Of a DNA stretch of 64,000 nucleotides, positions 63,149 through 64,000 are shown one piece after another; position 1 is the stretch's first letter, and every line of letters begins with the position of its first letter. Source of the DNA: Streptomyces lichenis (GTDB lineage: Bacteria; Actinomycetota; Actinomycetes; Streptomycetales; Streptomycetaceae); contig NZ_JALPTH010000003.1 of NCBI RefSeq assembly GCF_023218175.1, positions 186,001-250,000 of the forward strand, given 5' to 3'. A program made the position numbers and the translations under genes. The notes under the pieces were generated by a model. The model was not told where the DNA came from, ran no database searches, and saw only the letters and a program-made list of their open reading frames with translations.

Positions 63149-64000
63149 CAGGAGACGGGCCGCCCGCCGTACCGGATCGGGGCGCAGTACGGGGGTGAGC
63201 AGCCGGCCCATCGCCCCGTCCGGGCGCCAGCGCAGTTGCAGGCGGCCGGCGCCCCGGCCCTCGGGCTCGACCAGGACCCGGTGGCGGGCGGCGCCGGGCA
63301 GCTCGAAGGGGGCGAAGTCCAGCGGGGCGAGCAGCACCCCGGTGTTGCCGCGCCGCCCGGGGCCGCTGCCCCGCAGCAGCTCCAGCACCGGGTGGCGCAC
63401 GCCCCGGAAGCCGTACGCGGGAAGGGCGGCGTCGGCCGGGCGGAGCCGTACCGTCCCGGTGAAGACCCCGCGTCCGGCCGGGTCCATCCGCAGTGGCACG
63501 GTGAACCACCGCCCGGCGGGGGCGAGATGGAGGCGGGCGGCGAGCGGGGCCAGCGGCAGCCGCAGCCCCGGGTCGTACGTCCGGATCGCCAACTCGACCG
63601 CGCCGTCGGCCCGGTCCGGCTCCACGGCGGTGATCTCGTGCCGGAACCGGGCCGCCGTGAACGGGCAGCCGGGCAGGTCCCATTCCGTCACGTCCAGATC
63701 GGCGCGGGCCGCCACCGTGTCGGGCACCCGGTCGCCCCAGTAGACCCGCCCGTCCGGCCCGGTGGCCGTCTCACGCGGACCGACCTCGTGGGCGAGCCCG
63801 CGCGCCGCCTGCCGGGCCTCCTCGTACCGCCCCTCCCGCAGCAGCCCCAGCACCGCCCGGTCCACCCGCCCCAGCCGCTCGAACGCGTCCGCCGACAGCG
63901 GCTCCACACATGGCAGCACCTCGGCGGCGAACTGGGCCACCCACTCCGTCTCCCGGTACGGCAGGTCGCCCGCGTACAGCCGCAGATCGTGCGAGAGGAA
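63137..64000 (-). CDS. Probable glycosyltransferase C-terminal part, truncated by window edge
   Basis: The C-terminal 287 residues of a frame open to the right edge. Visible segments are SHDLRLYAGDLPYRETEWVA, GRVDRAVLGLLREGRYEEARQ and RHEITAVEPDRADGAVELA, ending LLTPVLRPDPVRRAARLLVRG. The neighbouring GT2-TagF gene suggests a glycosyltransferase acting in the same envelope glycopolymer pathway. I recognise no catalytic motif in the part seen. Confidence 0.6.
   Translation of the reverse strand, partial: FLSHDLRLYAGDLPYRETEWVAQFAAEVLPCVEPLSADAFERLGRVDRAVLGLLREGRYEEARQAARGLAHEVGPRETATGPDGRVYWGDRVPDTVAARADLDVTEWDLPGCPFTAARFRHEITAVEPDRADGAVELAIRTYDPGLRLPLAPLAARLHLAPAGRWFTVPLRMDPAGRGVFTGTVRLRPADAALPAYGFRGVRHPVLELLRGSGPGRRGNTGVLLAPLDFAPFELPGAARHRVLVEPEGRGAGRLQLRWRPDGAMGRLLTPVLRPDPVRRAARLLVRG

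Overview
The window is high-GC actinobacterial chromosome, almost certainly Streptomyces. The evidence is the third-position GC bias, frequent GTG/TTG starts, a tmRNA with an ANTKRDS...ALAA tag, a HelD helicase, an ACT-domain malic enzyme, and the order ftsE-ftsX-peptidase-smpB-ssrA beside prfB and two Ser/Thr kinases. It looks like a conserved core region. I see no prophage, integrase, insertion sequence, CRISPR array or large biosynthetic cluster.

Layout. 1-8.7 kb: the end of a TPR gene, hppD divergent from an Lrp/AsnC regulator, a secreted S16 protease, an IclR regulator, an SF2 helicase, a Doc-type toxin-antitoxin pair and an MFS exporter. 8.9 kb: a tRNA with anticodon GCA. 9-14 kb: a three-gene molybdenum hydroxylase operon whose large subunit appears to have lost its catalytic residues and whose 2Fe-2S subunit carries a long low-complexity N-terminus. 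14.3-19.2 kb: a sugar ABC importer operon ending in a GH20 beta-N-acetylhexosaminidase. 19.5-27.5 kb: a DUF3039 protein, a YqgE protein, murA, an HU protein, malic enzyme, a HelD-type helicase, and between the last two a strongly structured candidate small RNA. 27.6-34.6 kb: an ECF sigma/anti-sigma pair, then a tight envelope-polysaccharide cassette (anchored acidic protein, deacetylase-glycosyltransferase fusion, acyltransferase). 34.7-38.3 kb: a LysR regulator divergent from an MFS exporter, a VOC protein and a membrane protein. 38.5-42.9 kb: ssrA, smpB, an S41 peptidase, ftsX, ftsE and a tiny zinc-ribbon membrane protein. 43-52.8 kb: an LAETG-anchored Gly-Thr repeat protein, prfB, two Ser/Thr kinases (pkaB/pkaA type) and a divergent FHA/FtsK-like ATPase. 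53-64 kb: a LysR regulator divergent from an NmrA-like gene and a darcynin-like gene, a luciferase-like oxidoreductase, a second sugar ABC importer, a GT2-CDP-glycerol transferase fusion and a truncated gene at the right edge.

The most interesting signals are these. (1) A candidate ~155-nt RNA (minus strand, 24963-25116) is closed by a 13-bp stem, contains a GNRA hairpin and ends in a perfect 23-bp hairpin. It is preceded by an exact match to the SigR (thiol-stress) promoter pattern GGGAAT-N18-GTT. (2) A second exact match to the same pattern lies upstream of ssrA. (3) The molybdenum hydroxylase has a degenerate active site but intact electron-transfer subunits. (4) An ABC permease carries a large extracytoplasmic Cna-B-like insertion. 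(5) Short direct repeats copy the 3' ends of three different genes into the adjoining DNA.
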